Part shown: one piece after another, positions 23,611-35,745 of the stretch
Numbering within the stretch: the first letter of the stretch is position 1
Layout: each line of letters starts with the position of its first letter
Origin: Thysanoteuthis rhombus
Lineage: Eukaryota; Mollusca; Cephalopoda; Oegopsida; Thysanoteuthidae
Reading direction: 5' to 3'
NCBI GenBank assembly: GCA_963457665.1
Contig: OY735237.1
Location: 2,245,322-2,309,321 of the forward strand
Length of the DNA stretch: 64,000 bases
Notes under the pieces: generated by a model
What the model was told of the DNA's origin: nothing
Seen by the model: only the letters and a program-made list of their open reading frames with translations
Database searches by the model: none
Program-made: the position numbers and the translations under genes

Positions 23611-26180
23611 GTAAATACGGACCGATTATTTCGAAAGACATCTTCCTCTCTTTACGTCTATTTCATCATTCATTACACACCCATGTGTGATCAATGAGAA
23701 TATGAAATTAGTTTTATTGTATTTAGGCCACACCAGGACCCCCCCCCCCCCGCTGGTGGAAAGTACCCCTCTTGCCTTGATTTAACTGAAATTTGGCTTA
23801 ACAAAATACGGGTAGACTTTGGGTCCAAATGAATAAGGACATTTTTATCATTATTAATCTTTTTTTGGTACGTCTATAAGTTGAATGGTGACCTCAAATT
23901 TCCTTTTATCAATGAAAATAAACCAACTATCCAGCTTACTTTAAGAAAAAAAACTTTCATTTTGTGAAACCATAGATCATTCTGATTCCGAATATATACT
24001 TTGATGTACAGAAGACTAACTGGAAGAATGTTAAGGCAATTATGAAAACGGGTGATAAATCTTTGACCTTGGAATGACCCTGCTCATAACCTTTTCAACC
24101 ACTGATCAGATTTGGCTGAATATTTGGGAATCCGTTTTTTAACCTCAAATCTACACGTGTCCAATTTCCACAAAATTGGAAGGAGGATTGCTGTTGTACC
24201 TCGGGTGATTTGTTGTGGAATTATCCATGTATATAAGACGGACATTTAATTCAAAAATTAAAAAAACTATGCAAATATCATACTGCGTCCAATGTGCTTG
24301 TATTATGATTAGGGGGCTGTCTACTGAGGCTCAGTTATTGATCTTGGATGAGTTGTGGAGAGCGAAAGTCCTCCTAATACCCTTGAAAAACCATTCGTCA
24401 CTCTAGCATATTCAGTATTTTCCTGCTTTTTGTTGCTAATATGCCTTAGCCAATCTTAACCAAACCTTAATTTCTGTCTTAATCTAATTTTCAGTCTGCT
24501 AGATATTATCACTCTCACAATTCTCCTGAACTAATCCTTGAGGATAATGGCCAGAACAATAGGAAAGAGAGTTCCTTTGGATGACATCAAGATGGTGTCC
24601 TTCCTCATGTCGGTTTCACTAGCATTTCAGTTTCAACTTCAGTCCACTGATCTTAACATATTTCCCTAGGGAGGTGCCAAGGGGTTGAGTATTTGAGTCC
24701 TCAACAGAATAGAGAATGGAATCAACAAACATTTCAAACTCTGGCTGAAGCTCAAATCCCCAAATTCTATGACAATTGTTGGGCAGACTTAGCTCTCTTG
24801 ATATGGTTGGTAACCAGTCTAAGAGATGGTTAATTCTGATTCCAAATCAGCTTGAAGAGGGACAGGCTCCCTGCAAAAACTCACTGTCACTACTACCCAT
24901 GGATCCACTTATGATTCTATCAGTAGGGGAAAGGGAAACATTTGATAAGACAATAAGAATGATACAAAACAAATTAATGAGAAAATCTTTTTTCAAAAGG
25001 ATGGCAAGGTTTGAAATTTGTGTCTCGATCACCAGCCGCTTATGACTGTGAAGGATTTTGGGGAAATGTTCATTTATGACGTGTTATGTATTGTGTGCAT
25101 TATTTGCAATTGGCTTCTCAACTTTAGTTGAAAGCACCTGTGTAGAGGGGACAATTCACCCTTCAGGCCATGTTCCTCATTGCTGCTCCATAAATAAGGG
25201 TGACAATCCTGAAAGGAGTTTCTTGAGATTATTTGACTTTTCCTCATTGTTACTCCTACCAATCAAGTTGTACATAGGCTTTGCATTCATTCATTGTTTT
25301 TGTTTGCTCTCACAATATCTCCTGAAGTTCTCTATTGATCTCAATGAAATTTTGTTGGAAATAGGGCCAAGGTACAAGTGATTAGATTGTGGGTCAGATC
25401 CAGGACTTATTCTTTGATTTCATTATCATTAATCATAATGATTATTCGTCTTTATGTGTGTAATAACTCTGACAGGATATCGTCTCTATGATGGCATCAT
25501 GATGGATTGGGGGTGCAATAACTAAGAAAATTCTGATGAATAATTATTACAAGTTTCTATCTTAGCATAGTCTAGGACAATGGTTCCCAACCTCTTCTCT
25601 GTCATTACCCACTTTTGTCAAAAAGATTACTAGTTTTCCCCTCTTCTGTATATTGAAGTTGATAAAAATCAATTGAACACTACAAAAATCTTAAGTTATG
25701 ATTAAATTTAAAAATATTACTAATAAAAAACATTGAAAAGCCAAATTGCAAACCTTTGGTTGTGCAGTTATATTTCGTCTTTTATAACAAATGTCCAATT
25801 ATATTAAGCCAAAAATATTCACCAAGGCTTTTATTTTTACTTTCAACCCTTGGACTACCTAATTTTTTCCTCTGGGGAAATTCCGTCTCGGTTGGGTGTT
25901 GGACCTGAAACAAGATGGCTTGGCTTTTATTCACAAAGGTGTTAGTAGAGGTATCTGCTCCCTGAGAACTTTTGTGATGACGAAGTAAATGCTGTGAATA
26001 TTATAAGAGGAATTTCCATCTGATTGAGTTAAGGTTAGCTGATACTTCCAACGCGTTCATGACTGGAATTTCTCAAGTCATGCAATTATTCCCTGCCCCC
26101 CCCCCCCGTTCCCTGATACATCATTTCCAAAATAGTTTCCTCTTTGATGTGTTCTGATTTCTAAAATTTCCTTTTTGCAG
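23611..26180 (+). other. Intron between the two exons of the unknown gene
   Basis: A GT-AG intron of 2570 bp. It starts GTAAATAC and ends with a pyrimidine tract and TTTTTGCAG. It contains a C run near 23739-23750 and another near 26094-26107, plus a degraded repeat around 25290-25430 that resembles 47890-48170 (shared 'caatgaaattttg' and 'gatccaggaatt'-like words). Around 25580 a 'caatggttcccaacct' word resembles an hAT-like terminus. No further exon was recognised inside. Confidence 0.6.
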
Positions 26181-26694
26181 AGTGTTTCCGTCTGCCCCGA
26201 GATTACGTCTTGATGCCTTTCGCAGCACGACTCACAAACGCAGCAGCAAATTCAACGGATTGTCAGCCGCCTGTGATATCGCCTTGGAAGACGACCGGGG
26301 AGGAGACGGACACAAGATGTCCGACTCTGGCACCCGAGTGCTGATGGCCAAGAGTTCCGTGCACAAAGTGTCCGGCAAAACTTCAGGTGCCAACATCTCC
26401 CCCTTGACCTCCGATGAGGAAGATGACTCCGATTGCAATGGAAAGTCCAGGTCGGAGATGGTAAAAGTCCAGTCGAAGGTGATCTGCCCTCGTAAGAACT
26501 CTTCGTCGTCTACCAAAGATTATCACGATGATCGGGGCTCACAGTATCGGCATGGCAGCAATCACCACGGAAACAACCACAATCACTCTAGTGATGATGA
26601 GGACAGTCACAGTTGGGCAAAGAAGCCGAAAAGACACAAAGGCTCATCGCAGCAGGTGACCCCTAAGCACAGGGACACACAAGGTCGTTCGTAG
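26181..26694 (+). CDS. Terminal coding exon, Ser/His/Asp-rich basic C-terminal tail, unknown family
   Basis: A strong acceptor (TTTCCTTTTTGCAG) precedes 514 nt of open frame ending in TAG at 26692. The first base completes an Arg codon split across the intron, after which the protein reads VFPSAPRLRLDAFRS and continues for 170 residues. The first ~45 residues are mixed. The rest looks disordered: an acidic patch SDEEDDSD near residue 77, a Ser run near 107-110, a His/Asn-rich stretch near 124-135, a second acidic patch SSDDEDS, then a basic KKPKRHK that could act as a nuclear localisation signal. GC content and codon variety are clearly above the flanking DNA, supporting genuine coding. The composition would suit a nuclear regulatory or scaffold protein, but I do not recognise it. 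It has a 3'UTR downstream and no competing ORF. Confidence 0.8.
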
Positions 26695-27155
26695 TGCCTC
26701 AAACGACAGATATTTTGTTACTAAACAGAATAAGAATTATGATAATCTTGACAACAACAAAAAGTTGTTTTCGACAATTGAACTTCTTGTCGTTTTTGTT
26801 TTTCACCCAATGTTTTGGCTGATCCTTTCTACAGCCTTCTTCAAGTGTATTCTCTGTATATAAAAAGAGGGACTAATTTTGTTTGTAATGAACAGAAATT
26901 ATCTTTTTATTTTTTTCATTCTCCCAAAGATGCAGCATACATCAACATATCGGCTGATTGTATAAATCAGATCTGTGTGGAATTCAACTCGATGAAGCTT
27001 TCGCTGCCCAATATGATCAACGTATGAAAGTCTTTTCCTAACGAAGAAAGGTCTCGAAAACATCTGCAACTTACATTACATGGTGTTGTAGAAAAAAAGT
27101 ATTTTTTCTGTTGTTATTTGACACTAGCAGAAAGAAGAGTCCCTCTCTTAATAAA
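26695..27155 (+). other. Probable 3'UTR with candidate poly(A) signal
   Basis: Sequence after the TAG stop has no coding frame. An AATAAA hexamer lies at 27150-27155, about 455 bp after the stop; whether it is used cannot be told from sequence alone. Degraded copies of the 'CTGAAGA...GAAAC'-type motif lie just before and after it, near 26812 (minus) and 27168 (plus). Confidence 0.35.
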
Positions 27156-27855
27156 CAGTTAAATCACCTGAAGAAGGTTGTAGAATGGATCAGCTGAAAC
27201 ATTGTGAACAACAAGCGAATCAAATGTGGAATCCAGATCCCCAAATTGATTAAAGTTAAAAGTGCAAGTTTTCAGATTAAACCGTGACCAAAATTTGATG
27301 TAATCCAGTCAAAACAAAGATGAAACATAGAATTTCAGATCCCGCTAACTACATGGAAGAATATAGTCAAGAAACATGATTGCAAAATTTGAAACTTATT
27401 AAATCAAACTTTGATTACGGTGTCATCTGAAAATTTGGATCAATTTTGGGGTCCGGATTCTAGGTTTGATCCCCTGAAAAATAACGAGAATTCGATTGAC
27501 CGAAAAAACTCTGAATGTTAATGACTCTTCTCAAAACTATATAGACAATATATCTTAACAAAAAGTTGTGCTGAAAATGATTCACAACTTGACAAAAGAA
27601 ATCTCACTTTATGATGTAATGTTTCACATCTCTGCTCTTTGTAGATAATCAGCATGTGTGTAAGCAAGAGAGATGTGTGTGTGTGTCAGATGGATACATG
27701 CGTTTAGAATGGCCTTGATGTTTGGGAAGAGAATTTCACTTTTTGCAACTGGGAACTTCTCAAAAAAAGAAAACTTATTTGTATAACATTTTTGTACAAA
27801 GAGAGACCGGACTCCCGGATAGGGATGGACGACGACGACGATATTGGGAGGTAGA

Positions 27856-27857
<2 letters not shown>

Positions 27858-27894
<37 letters not shown>
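27858..27894. repeat. (TA)n microsatellite
   Basis: Direct reading. Confidence 0.9.
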
Positions 27895-27896
<2 letters not shown>

Positions 27897-28150
27897 ATGG
27901 GATGTGTTCCTACCAGCACATCGCGTCACCTATCTTCCCTTTGCCCCCTCCTGACCCTGCTGTTCTCAGTCTTGTGAGGACTGCACCCCCACGCTCCTCA
28001 CAGTTCAATGTTATCTTTTGGCTTGTTTTTTTTTTTTCTTTTTTTCTTTTTTTCTTTTTTGTTTACGTTGTTTGCAAGATTATGTAATTTTTTGCTCATT
28101 TTATTTTTTGTTATTTTTTTAATTTTGTTCTGCCCCCTACCTCCCCCTCC

Positions 28151-28154
<4 letters not shown>

Positions 28155-28182
<28 letters not shown>
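28155..28182. repeat. (CA)n microsatellite
   Basis: Direct reading; a T-rich stretch lies at 28025-28125. Confidence 0.9.
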
Positions 28183-29339
28183 TTATTATGGTTATCAGTT
28201 TTTTTCAGGCCTAGACATTAGGAGTACCTCTTATGGTTTATCTACCATGATGGATGTTCATCATGAGACCTGGGGCACTCTCATCTTCTCTCTTGAGAAA
28301 CAATGTCTCTTAACATTGAAACACACTTTATCCACTTCTGAGATGTGCCTTATGTAACAAGGATGGCACCCGTCTCCTCTCTGTCAGCTTTTCAGCTGCA
28401 CCATTCTTAGATAGAACTGAATTTTGCCTTTGTTTATACTCAGATTGGTGCCACTCCTGTGAATTTGTGGTTAAACCAATTCCATGACTGAACCTCACAA
28501 ACCCAGCATTGGAATAGACTGTGAAATGCTCAATCCTTTGTGGGGATCGGCAAAAATAAGTTAAGCCACACCAACTTCATATCCGGGGTTGAATCGAATA
28601 TTTTCTTTGGGGAAATTGTTATTCTTGAAGTTTTGTATATAAAGAAAACTAAATGACCCTTTGACTCATTGGGTCACCCTTGGAGAGAAAGTTTATGCAA
28701 TTTGATGTGACCAGAATGAACCTGGATGATTTTTTTTTTTTTTTTAAACATTTGCAAATAGATAAGGGAAAATACTCTCTAATCATTTGATTATCTCCCT
28801 TGACAATTCAGTCATTATAATATAGATGGGGTGAGCATGAATGCCGAAACCACACCAATATCATTAAATTGCAAATCACCCAGATTATTTATGCCAGATT
28901 CAAGTTAGCGCATTTTAGGGGTCCCTTAATTCACTACCTCCAGCTACAATGCACTGTTTTTGCTACTTAATGGTCACATACAGATAAATAGGATCAAACT
29001 TTTAGTATCATACAGATAATTTCTAAATATGGCAGATTTATATTAAATGTTGAATCTGATTTGTGAAGATGATTTCCAAAATAAAATATTTTTCCCTCCA
29101 AATCAAAGATTTACTGTTAATAGCGTAATAATACTTGTTGGATTTTTTTCTTTTAAATCTCTGAGGACAACTTTTGATTTCAAGAACTAAGCTATAAAAA
29201 GGCAAAAAAATTGACCCAAGTTGATGGAATTAGAAGAAAAGAATGCTTGAAAATAGCTTTTAAATCCTATTCTGTCTCTTTCCTTCATTCTCTAAGGTTA
29301 GGTGTGGAATTTCTCTTGGGGGGCAAAATTTAAAAAATT

Positions 29340-29705
29340 ACCAATTTAATTTGATTCAGAACAAAAATAGATTTTTTGATTTTTTTTTTTGTTGTTTTTT
29401 CCTTTGCATTAAATTTATTCCTTTTTTTTTTTTTTTCTATATTTAATTTTTTTTCTCCCTTTATTTATTTAACTTTAAATCCTGACTTTACTTTTCTTTC
29501 CTACTTTGTTAAATTCAATTTTTCAAAAAATAAAAATAAATAAATAAATCTAAAAAAAAAAAAGTGTACTCTTTATGGTTGATTTCTCCTGCCTTCAAAA
29601 TATACCCGGTAAGAAAAATGTCCAAAATAGGTTCATTTAAGTTATGGGAATTTTTTTTCTTTTTCTCAAACAAAAAATTCTGTAATGAAGAAATCCTTTA
29701 TTTTA

Positions 29706-29737
<32 letters not shown>

Positions 29738-29815
29738 CTTCTTAAAAAAAAAAAAAAATTTCCTTTTATAAAAATTGTAAATTTTTTTATTCCATAAAAA
29801 AAAAAAAGTCCTGAT
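29340..29815. repeat. Homopolymer-rich low-complexity block
   Basis: Runs of T (the longest over 25 bp near 29709-29737) and A (29743-29757, 29797-29807) with TAAATAAATAAA. No feature underneath can be read. Confidence 0.85.
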
Positions 29816-30487
29816 TAATATTCGCCCCCTTTTCATGGGTTTTTGTGTGACTTACCAATGTTATACAATGGCATACAAGTGAATGCTGTTGCTTTTGGGT
29901 GAACCTTTACTTACCCCCCCCCCCTCCTGATATACATTTTTAATAATAATAATGATGATAATGATAATAATAATAAATAGGATTTTTATACTTGACTGAC
30001 GACTTGTTTTCATTTTTTTGCACTAAAGCTGGAGATTGGACCCCAAATTGAATCAGTTCAATGAAAAACATAACATTGCATTGTTATTAATTCATTCAGG
30101 TCTGTGTTGTTTTTTTAAGGGTTTTAAAGCAAGGAGATTATGAGATTTAAGTTTTTTTCATTTTCTGGGAAAACCCTGTGAAGTCGTGTATCATTTTGAA
30201 GGTTATAAGATATGAATTTCATTTATGACAAATATAATAGTCATATGATATCATTATGTATTCAAAATGGCAGCCAAATTGAATTCTTGTTCATATTCAC
30301 TCTTGGTTTATATCACAATGTTTTTTTTTTTTTTTGTCTAACTCCTTTCTCACACTTGGACTGGAGGTGGACTTTGTTTTTTTTTTTCACTGTAGCTACA
30401 AGAATAACAATCTTTGTCTAATATAGGGGAGTAAACTCTTGTCCATCATGTCACGTTAAACAACACAGATATATAAAAATTAACATT

Positions 30488-30560
30488 TATCTTACCATGA
30501 TCTGAAAGCACAACCATCTGATGATTGGGAGGCGGCTCTCTTACAAACTGAGCTAAATTG
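30488..30560 (-). mobile_element. tRNA-like fragment
   Basis: The minus strand reads TAGCTCAGTTTGTAAGAG, a good A-box, but the T-arm (GGTTGTGC) is degenerate. It is not a functional tRNA gene. Confidence 0.35.
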
Positions 30561-31077
30561 ACAAACTTACTTTACAATACAAACGTTGCAGTAATTATCT
30601 TCAGTTGGAGTTAAAGTAAGGGTGGAAATTGACCCTGCAGCAGCCACGCTGGCTTAAATATTAATTTAAAAAAAATTTTTTTTGTGATAAAGAATTTGAA
30701 AAAAAACATGTTATCAAATGTAATATTTCTTATTTTTGTGCCATTTTTAACATCGCATCTGTGTGGTTGTGAAATTTTCATACTTGGTCAGAGCATGTGT
30801 GTTGAATGGCACCTGCCATATTATGTTTAAAAGGTAAAACGATTCAAGAGAATTCATACAAAAATGAAAAAAGAAAAATTCAGTCTTCAAAAATTGAAGA
30901 CAAAAGTAAATAGGCTGCTGATCCCCTTGCGTAGAGACGCTTTAATTTAGAAATATGTTCCTTTCAGTTTGGGGTCAAATTATCTGTCATTATGTCCCCA
31001 GCCCCCTTTTAAAAAATCTTTTTTTTTCTTTTTTTTTTTTTTTTTTTTAGGTGTGTCCACCCATCCCAATAATACAC

Positions 31078-31415
31078 TTATCACGTGGGTTCCAGTTATG
31101 TCAACAGAAAGGAAGGAAGAGAATGTGTGATGTCATTAAAAAAACATCTACTGACCAATAAATGACATATCAAGCCTTTTTTTTTTTTTTTTCTACTGTG
31201 TGGCCAAGTATCGCTTATTATTAGCTAAAACTGTCTTCTAAAATGGCTAGAACTGGTTAAAACTGTTTTCAGTTTCCTACTAACTTCATAGCTGAAAATG
31301 TTATTTATATATACTCCATTTCAAGTCCACTTAATGAATAACCATACACTAAGACACCTGAACAAATTCTTTGTAAAAATTGTACATTTTAATTTGAATT
31401 TATTAATTTTTTTAA

Positions 31416-31446
<31 letters not shown>

Positions 31447-31580
31447 ACCAGATTTTCCGGTGAACCATTCTCACCTTCCTCTTCCTCCTGCTTTGTTTTG
31501 AATCCCTTTGAAATTGGAAATCACTGATATGGATGTAAGGATGGTGGACGCATCGTTGAACTTGTTTTTGTTACCATTTG
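31078..31580 (+). repeat. Dispersed ~330-bp repeat, copy 3 of 3, interrupted by poly(T)
   Basis: The start 'tccagttatgtcaacagaaa' and the end 'ggtggacgcatcgttgaact' match the other copies. The middle is expanded by poly(T) tracts and other inserted sequence. Confidence 0.5.
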
Positions 31581-33959
31581 TTCGTTTGAAATTGATGGGT
31601 TTTAATTTATGCATTTTTTATTGTCTTATTACTGAAGTCTTGCTGTTGTGATTAAATCTTTTTGATATTTTGTTTGGGGAAATTTGTTGTCATATGGAAT
31701 GGACCCCATCAAACTGTTTCAGAAAAAAGGAAATTATCTCAAATGTCCTAAGATGAGGTCCTTTCATAATTGAATACTAGTCCATATCTGTCAAATATAC
31801 AACAAGCTTGGCTGAAAGCTGCTATTGATACTATAAATGTGACTCAGTTGAGAGTGGGGAAAACAAAGGTTGTTTAATATGTGATTAGGAAGGTTACCAA
31901 ATATTTTCTTTTGCCAACTGAAGTTTATGAGTGGGGGGAGTGCAAGCTCCATCCACGTGCATTAATGATATCAGGTTTCATAAAGTTTGGTCAGATGATG
32001 AATGCTATGGATGCTCATGCGTGTCAAAAATGAGCGAGAAATTTAAAAGCAAAATCAAACAAGTTATTCAAAATAATGATGGACAATTCGCCATCAAGTT
32101 TGTCCTCAAAGCTTGTCCCCAGGGGTTTTGACTCCTGACAAAATCTATTGTGCCACTAGTACACAGATGCATCCATTCAACCCCATGAACGTCAGCTAGT
32201 ATACAAAAAGATTCATTGGCCTTCGTTTTTTTTTTCTTTTTCTTCAATATTGTTTGATTTTTGAACTGACCAATTTGAAAACATATCAGAAAAAAATGTC
32301 TGCCTCATGAAATGTGTAACAGTGAACTGAAAATGCAAGCAGGTTGAAACTTTCAGGGGTTGTTTGTTCGTTGATCAGTATATACCGTGTGGCAGTGTGG
32401 TCCGACATAAACCTGTTCTCATTATTTAGATGCCATTCCTTTCATTTGTTAGTCACCTAGGATAGTTCAATGGTTAGCATGTCTGCCTCTCCTACGGAAG
32501 GCCCCAGGTTTGATAACCGCTAAGAGCAAAAAGTGTGGAAAACTCTTCACTAAGACAAAATTCACCTGTGCACTCGGCAGCTAATTGAGTACACTCTAAG
32601 CTGTGTGATTAAGGTGGACTCGCATCATGCCAGGGGGTCGGTCATAAAACCTTGTTGGAATAAATTCCTGGTCTTGACCAGATTTTAAACTTACAAGGAT
32701 AACTGAGATGATACAGAAACTGGGACTTGGTCACCAGCCGTCATACTCTTTTGGGCATTTTCTCATAAGAGACGGAACCTTTTACCATGTTTTTGTTAAT
32801 GTTATAAAACCATATTTATAATTTTAGTAAGACTGCTTTTGCTACGGCTTATCTGATTGATTTATTCCCTCATGTATTCAATAAATTCTTACAGGGTGCT
32901 CTACTATTTCAACCTTGTGTCAGACTAAACTAAGCTTTGTAAATGTCAAAATATGCTTACCGAGGCACAGCAGTTCAGGTTTCACTGACCAGTTTGATCC
33001 CTATTGGGAACCCTGCTGCAGTGACCTTGTGCCACACCTACCTATATGTTGTAAATAACTAATCATAATAAGAACCTTGGTATGTGGTTAAAAACTGAGA
33101 ATCTACTTAAGATGAATTGTATTGAACTACATGACCGCTATATGAGAGTCAATGTGTCATAAAACCCCTTCAGAATCTGAATTAGAACATTCGATATGTA
33201 GTTACAGTACATTGGATTCTACTTAAAAATCCTTATTTGGCATTTCTTGACTACTATACAGGAGTCAATATGCAATTATAACATATCTAAAGTTTTGACC
33301 AATTAAAAATATGTGACTAACAATGAGAACCTGTTTGCCATATGACCATTATATAGCTGTCGTTGTGCCATAAGCTCCTCTGATTCAATAGCTGATGCCT
33401 GATTGGAAAAAGGACCAAAAGGGTTTTAGCCGTTTTGGTTCCTTCAACAATGATTGATGGCTTTCCAGATTTTCTTATTCCAGAGAATTAGGGGAATGAG
33501 AGGAAAAAAAACAAAAACAAGAAGTCCGTTTGAAACCTGCAATGTTGTTTATGCAATTTCTGACATTGACTCCTAACAATCCTACTCTTCCTGATTTAAT
33601 TGAGAATGAAATCATTAGCAATGCATTTACTTACTGATAATCCCCTCACCTTTGACCCTTGAAAAGTGGGGAGAAATGTAACCCCTCTCTGGGAGTATTT
33701 TTTTCAGTAATATTCCACTCCCTATCCTCCTTGCGGTAGAGTCCAGTGTTACAGACAGCGGCCAAGAAATCTCACTGTTCATTATTAGATTTTCAAAAAA
33801 GAATTTTGGAATGGATTATGATTATTGGAAACCTGTGTGTGTGTGAGTGAGTCAGTGAGCAAGACAGAGACATTCATTATTTTCTATTTGGCGCTGAAAT
33901 TTGGCCAAAAGTCCGTTCAGTCAAAGACTGACCTCTATGGAACCAAAATCTTGATATCT
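31581..33959. other. Intergenic, one SINE only
   Basis: Apart from the SINE at 32452-32792, AT-rich unique DNA without exon-like signals that I could support. Confidence 0.45.
32452..32792 (+). mobile_element. tRNA-Val-like SINE, near full length
   Basis: Tandem A-box (TAGTTCAATGGTTAGCATG) and B-box (CAGGTTTGATAACC) regions are followed by the body words 'cactcggcagctaattgag', 'catgccagggggtcggtcat' and the tail 'gacggaaccttttaccatg'. It is useful as a consensus guide because head, body and tail are all present. Confidence 0.7.
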
Positions 33960-34140
33960 CTATTATTGTTCGGACTATCCTCATCTTGGTTGTTTTCCAT
34001 ACAACGTTTCGGCCGTTATACTCTACGGCCTTCATCAGGTATCATCTGGTAGGTGTGGGTGAAGTAACGAACCGAACCCTTTCTTTAACCGACGGGGGTA
34101 TATTGACTGCACTCCCCTCTTAGCATTAGTAGTATTATTG
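33960..34140 (-). mobile_element. Repeat with hammerhead-like core (copy at 34006-34038)
   Basis: This is the minus-strand counterpart of 14300-14480. CTGATGA, the GGCCGT/ACGGCC stem and GAAAC are all conserved, and it continues into a GTTGT...ACAAC arm. High similarity including flanks shows a dispersed element of about 180 bp. The terminal 'taatactactaatgctaaga' is also shared. Confidence 0.5.
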
Positions 34141-34331
34141 TTTCACACTGGGATTGAAATTCAGAGATACACAAAATCTTGATAACCTAAAATTGTAGTG
34201 GTGAACACCGTGGAAGGTTTAGTCTTTATTAGTAGTGGTACCTGGCATTGCCTGGTGGGGGGGAATGAAAACTTAAGATACAACAACACAGGAAAACTAA
34301 TGATATTTTATAGAGGTTTCATAAAATAGAA

Positions 34332-34589
34332 TAAAGTTACTTGGATAAATTTGGTAAGAAATTACTTGTCTACCTTAGATTTGAAAAAATACAGTTAGAT
34401 AGTAAGTCTGACCCTAAATTGACCTTTAGGGACCTTAGAGAAGTCAAACTAGTAGCTGTTTTGGCAGGTATAAAAATTGAAGAAGCAGACAAACTAGCAT
34501 TCGTTGTCTTTACCAGTATTAGACTAGCTGAGTACCCATCAAAAATGATAGATATATGTATGGATAAATTATACTTATATATATCTTAA
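34332..34589 (+). other. Protein-like open frame of unknown origin
   Basis: 86 codons open from a TAA to a TAA, reading DKFGKKLLVYLRFEKIQLDS, a hydrophilic stretch, then REVKLVAVLAGIKIEEADKL. It alternates charged and hydrophobic residues as in helical proteins and is not microsatellite-derived. The first ATG comes late, so it is more likely a fragment of a mobile-element protein or chance than a gene. Confidence 0.25.
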
Positions 34590-34611
34590 GATAAGTGTAT
34601 TTACTGCAAAA

Positions 34612-34795
34612 ATAAAAAAACGAAATAGGTCTGGTCAGTCACTTAATAGAAACTTGTATGACCAATATCTTTTGGCAGTATGCTATGTTGGGGGTGATCA
34701 ATGAATAAGTTACTTCTCTTGCCTTTTGTTGGGCAATGATCACAAAAAAGAAAGTTTGGGTTTTTAAGAATTGAAAAGAGTGTTGACAACTGAAT
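34612..34795 (+). repeat. Dispersed 400-700-bp repeat, short plus copy
   Basis: 'ctggtcagtcacttaataga' and 'ttgggggtgatcaatgaata' match the start of the 51.4-kb copy. Confidence 0.55.
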
Positions 34796-35302
34796 TGAAT
34801 TTTTTAATAATATATTTCCTAGATTTTCTCCTCAAAATTTCTTTATGATTATCCCATGTATATGTATATATATATATATAGAGAGAGAGAAAATCTACAT
34901 GTTTCAAAGTGGGGTTGTTTTTTTTTTTATTGAAGATTTTTTTAGTTGTCTGTTGTTTTTTTTTACTCAATTTTATGTTTATACCTGAAAATAAATTTGC
35001 TGACATTGATATGGAGATAAATAGATAGATAGATATGACCAGATGCAAATAGATGTATTTAAACATTGAGATAGAAATGGATATATATGAACCTATTGAG
35101 GTATAGATGAAAAGACAGAGAGAGAGAGAGAGAGAGAGATACAAACTGGCATATTCAAGCACCTGTATATCAGGAGAAAAAAAACAACAAAAAAAACACG
35201 ATTTATGCAAATTCCCATTGTAGTAATTTGAGAGCAAAATACGGGTTGGTAATCAGCTGAATTGAAGATATTTTAGCCAAGACAAAGGTTATAGTCTTCC
35301 TC

Positions 35303-35641
35303 ACTTTGTTGTATAAACAATCAAGTTTCGACCAATTGAGTTGAGATGTCCAGAATTAGAAAAAACTATTTGGAAATGACTGATGCTGACAGAGATGACA
35401 GAGGGGGTAGGGACGGGGGGGGTCAGGAGGGGGATCATTTTAGTGTAGTTTGGTTTTTGTAAGATCCCTGTGATTGAACATCTGCTCGGATAGTGTAATG
35501 GTTAGCACGTCTGCCTCACACCCAGAAGCTCCTGGGTTAGATTCCCAGTATGAGCAAAGAAGAGTGCAAAACTCTCTATTAGGACAAATGTCCCTGTGCA
35601 CACAGCAGCTAATTGAGTAGACTCTAAACTGTGTGATTAGG
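35303..35641 (+). repeat. Left copy of a 339-bp near-identical inverted duplication
   Basis: The reverse complement of 38857-39195 matches this interval with one substitution (near 35629) and no length change, including an 8-G run. It holds about 180 bp of otherwise unrepeated sequence joined to the tRNA-like head of a SINE. Identity falls abruptly to ordinary SINE divergence beyond 35641. Confidence 0.85.
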
Positions 35642-35745
35642 ATGGTGGTATCCCTTCAGTGGACTTGCATCATGCCAAGGGGGTTGGTCATGGAAACTTG
35701 CTAGAATAAAGTCCTTAACCTGACTTGAGACTAGGGTCTCTAGGC
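35480..35745 (+). mobile_element. tRNA-Val-like SINE, head well preserved
   Basis: TGCTCGG...GAGCA ends can pair like an acceptor stem. The A-box GTGTAATGGTTAGCAC and the anticodon arm with CTCACAC are close to metazoan tRNA-Val(CAC), and the B-box is GGGTTAGATTCCC. Its head lies in the 339-bp inverted duplication; the body beyond 35641 does not. Confidence 0.75.

Larger units (their letters stand above)
27156..31077. other. No gene recognised; low complexity
   Basis: Includes a 'CTGAAGAAGG...GCTGAAACATT' word at 27170-27205, microsatellites at 27858 and 28155, and the homopolymer block at 29340-29815. Nothing coding. Confidence 0.5.

Noticed and set aside
25076-25381. Small secreted-protein-like frame (hydrophobic start then Cys-rich)
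   Set aside because: It lies in an intron of the unknown gene, overlaps a repeat also seen near 47.9 kb, and has no supporting signals.
26232-26516. Antisense frame across the terminal exon
   Set aside because: Shadow of the coding strand; the sense frame has splice support.
35480-35560. Functional tRNA-Val gene
   Set aside because: Head is close to tRNA-Val, but the anticodon and T-arm pairs are imperfect and the same body follows in all copies, so it is a SINE.
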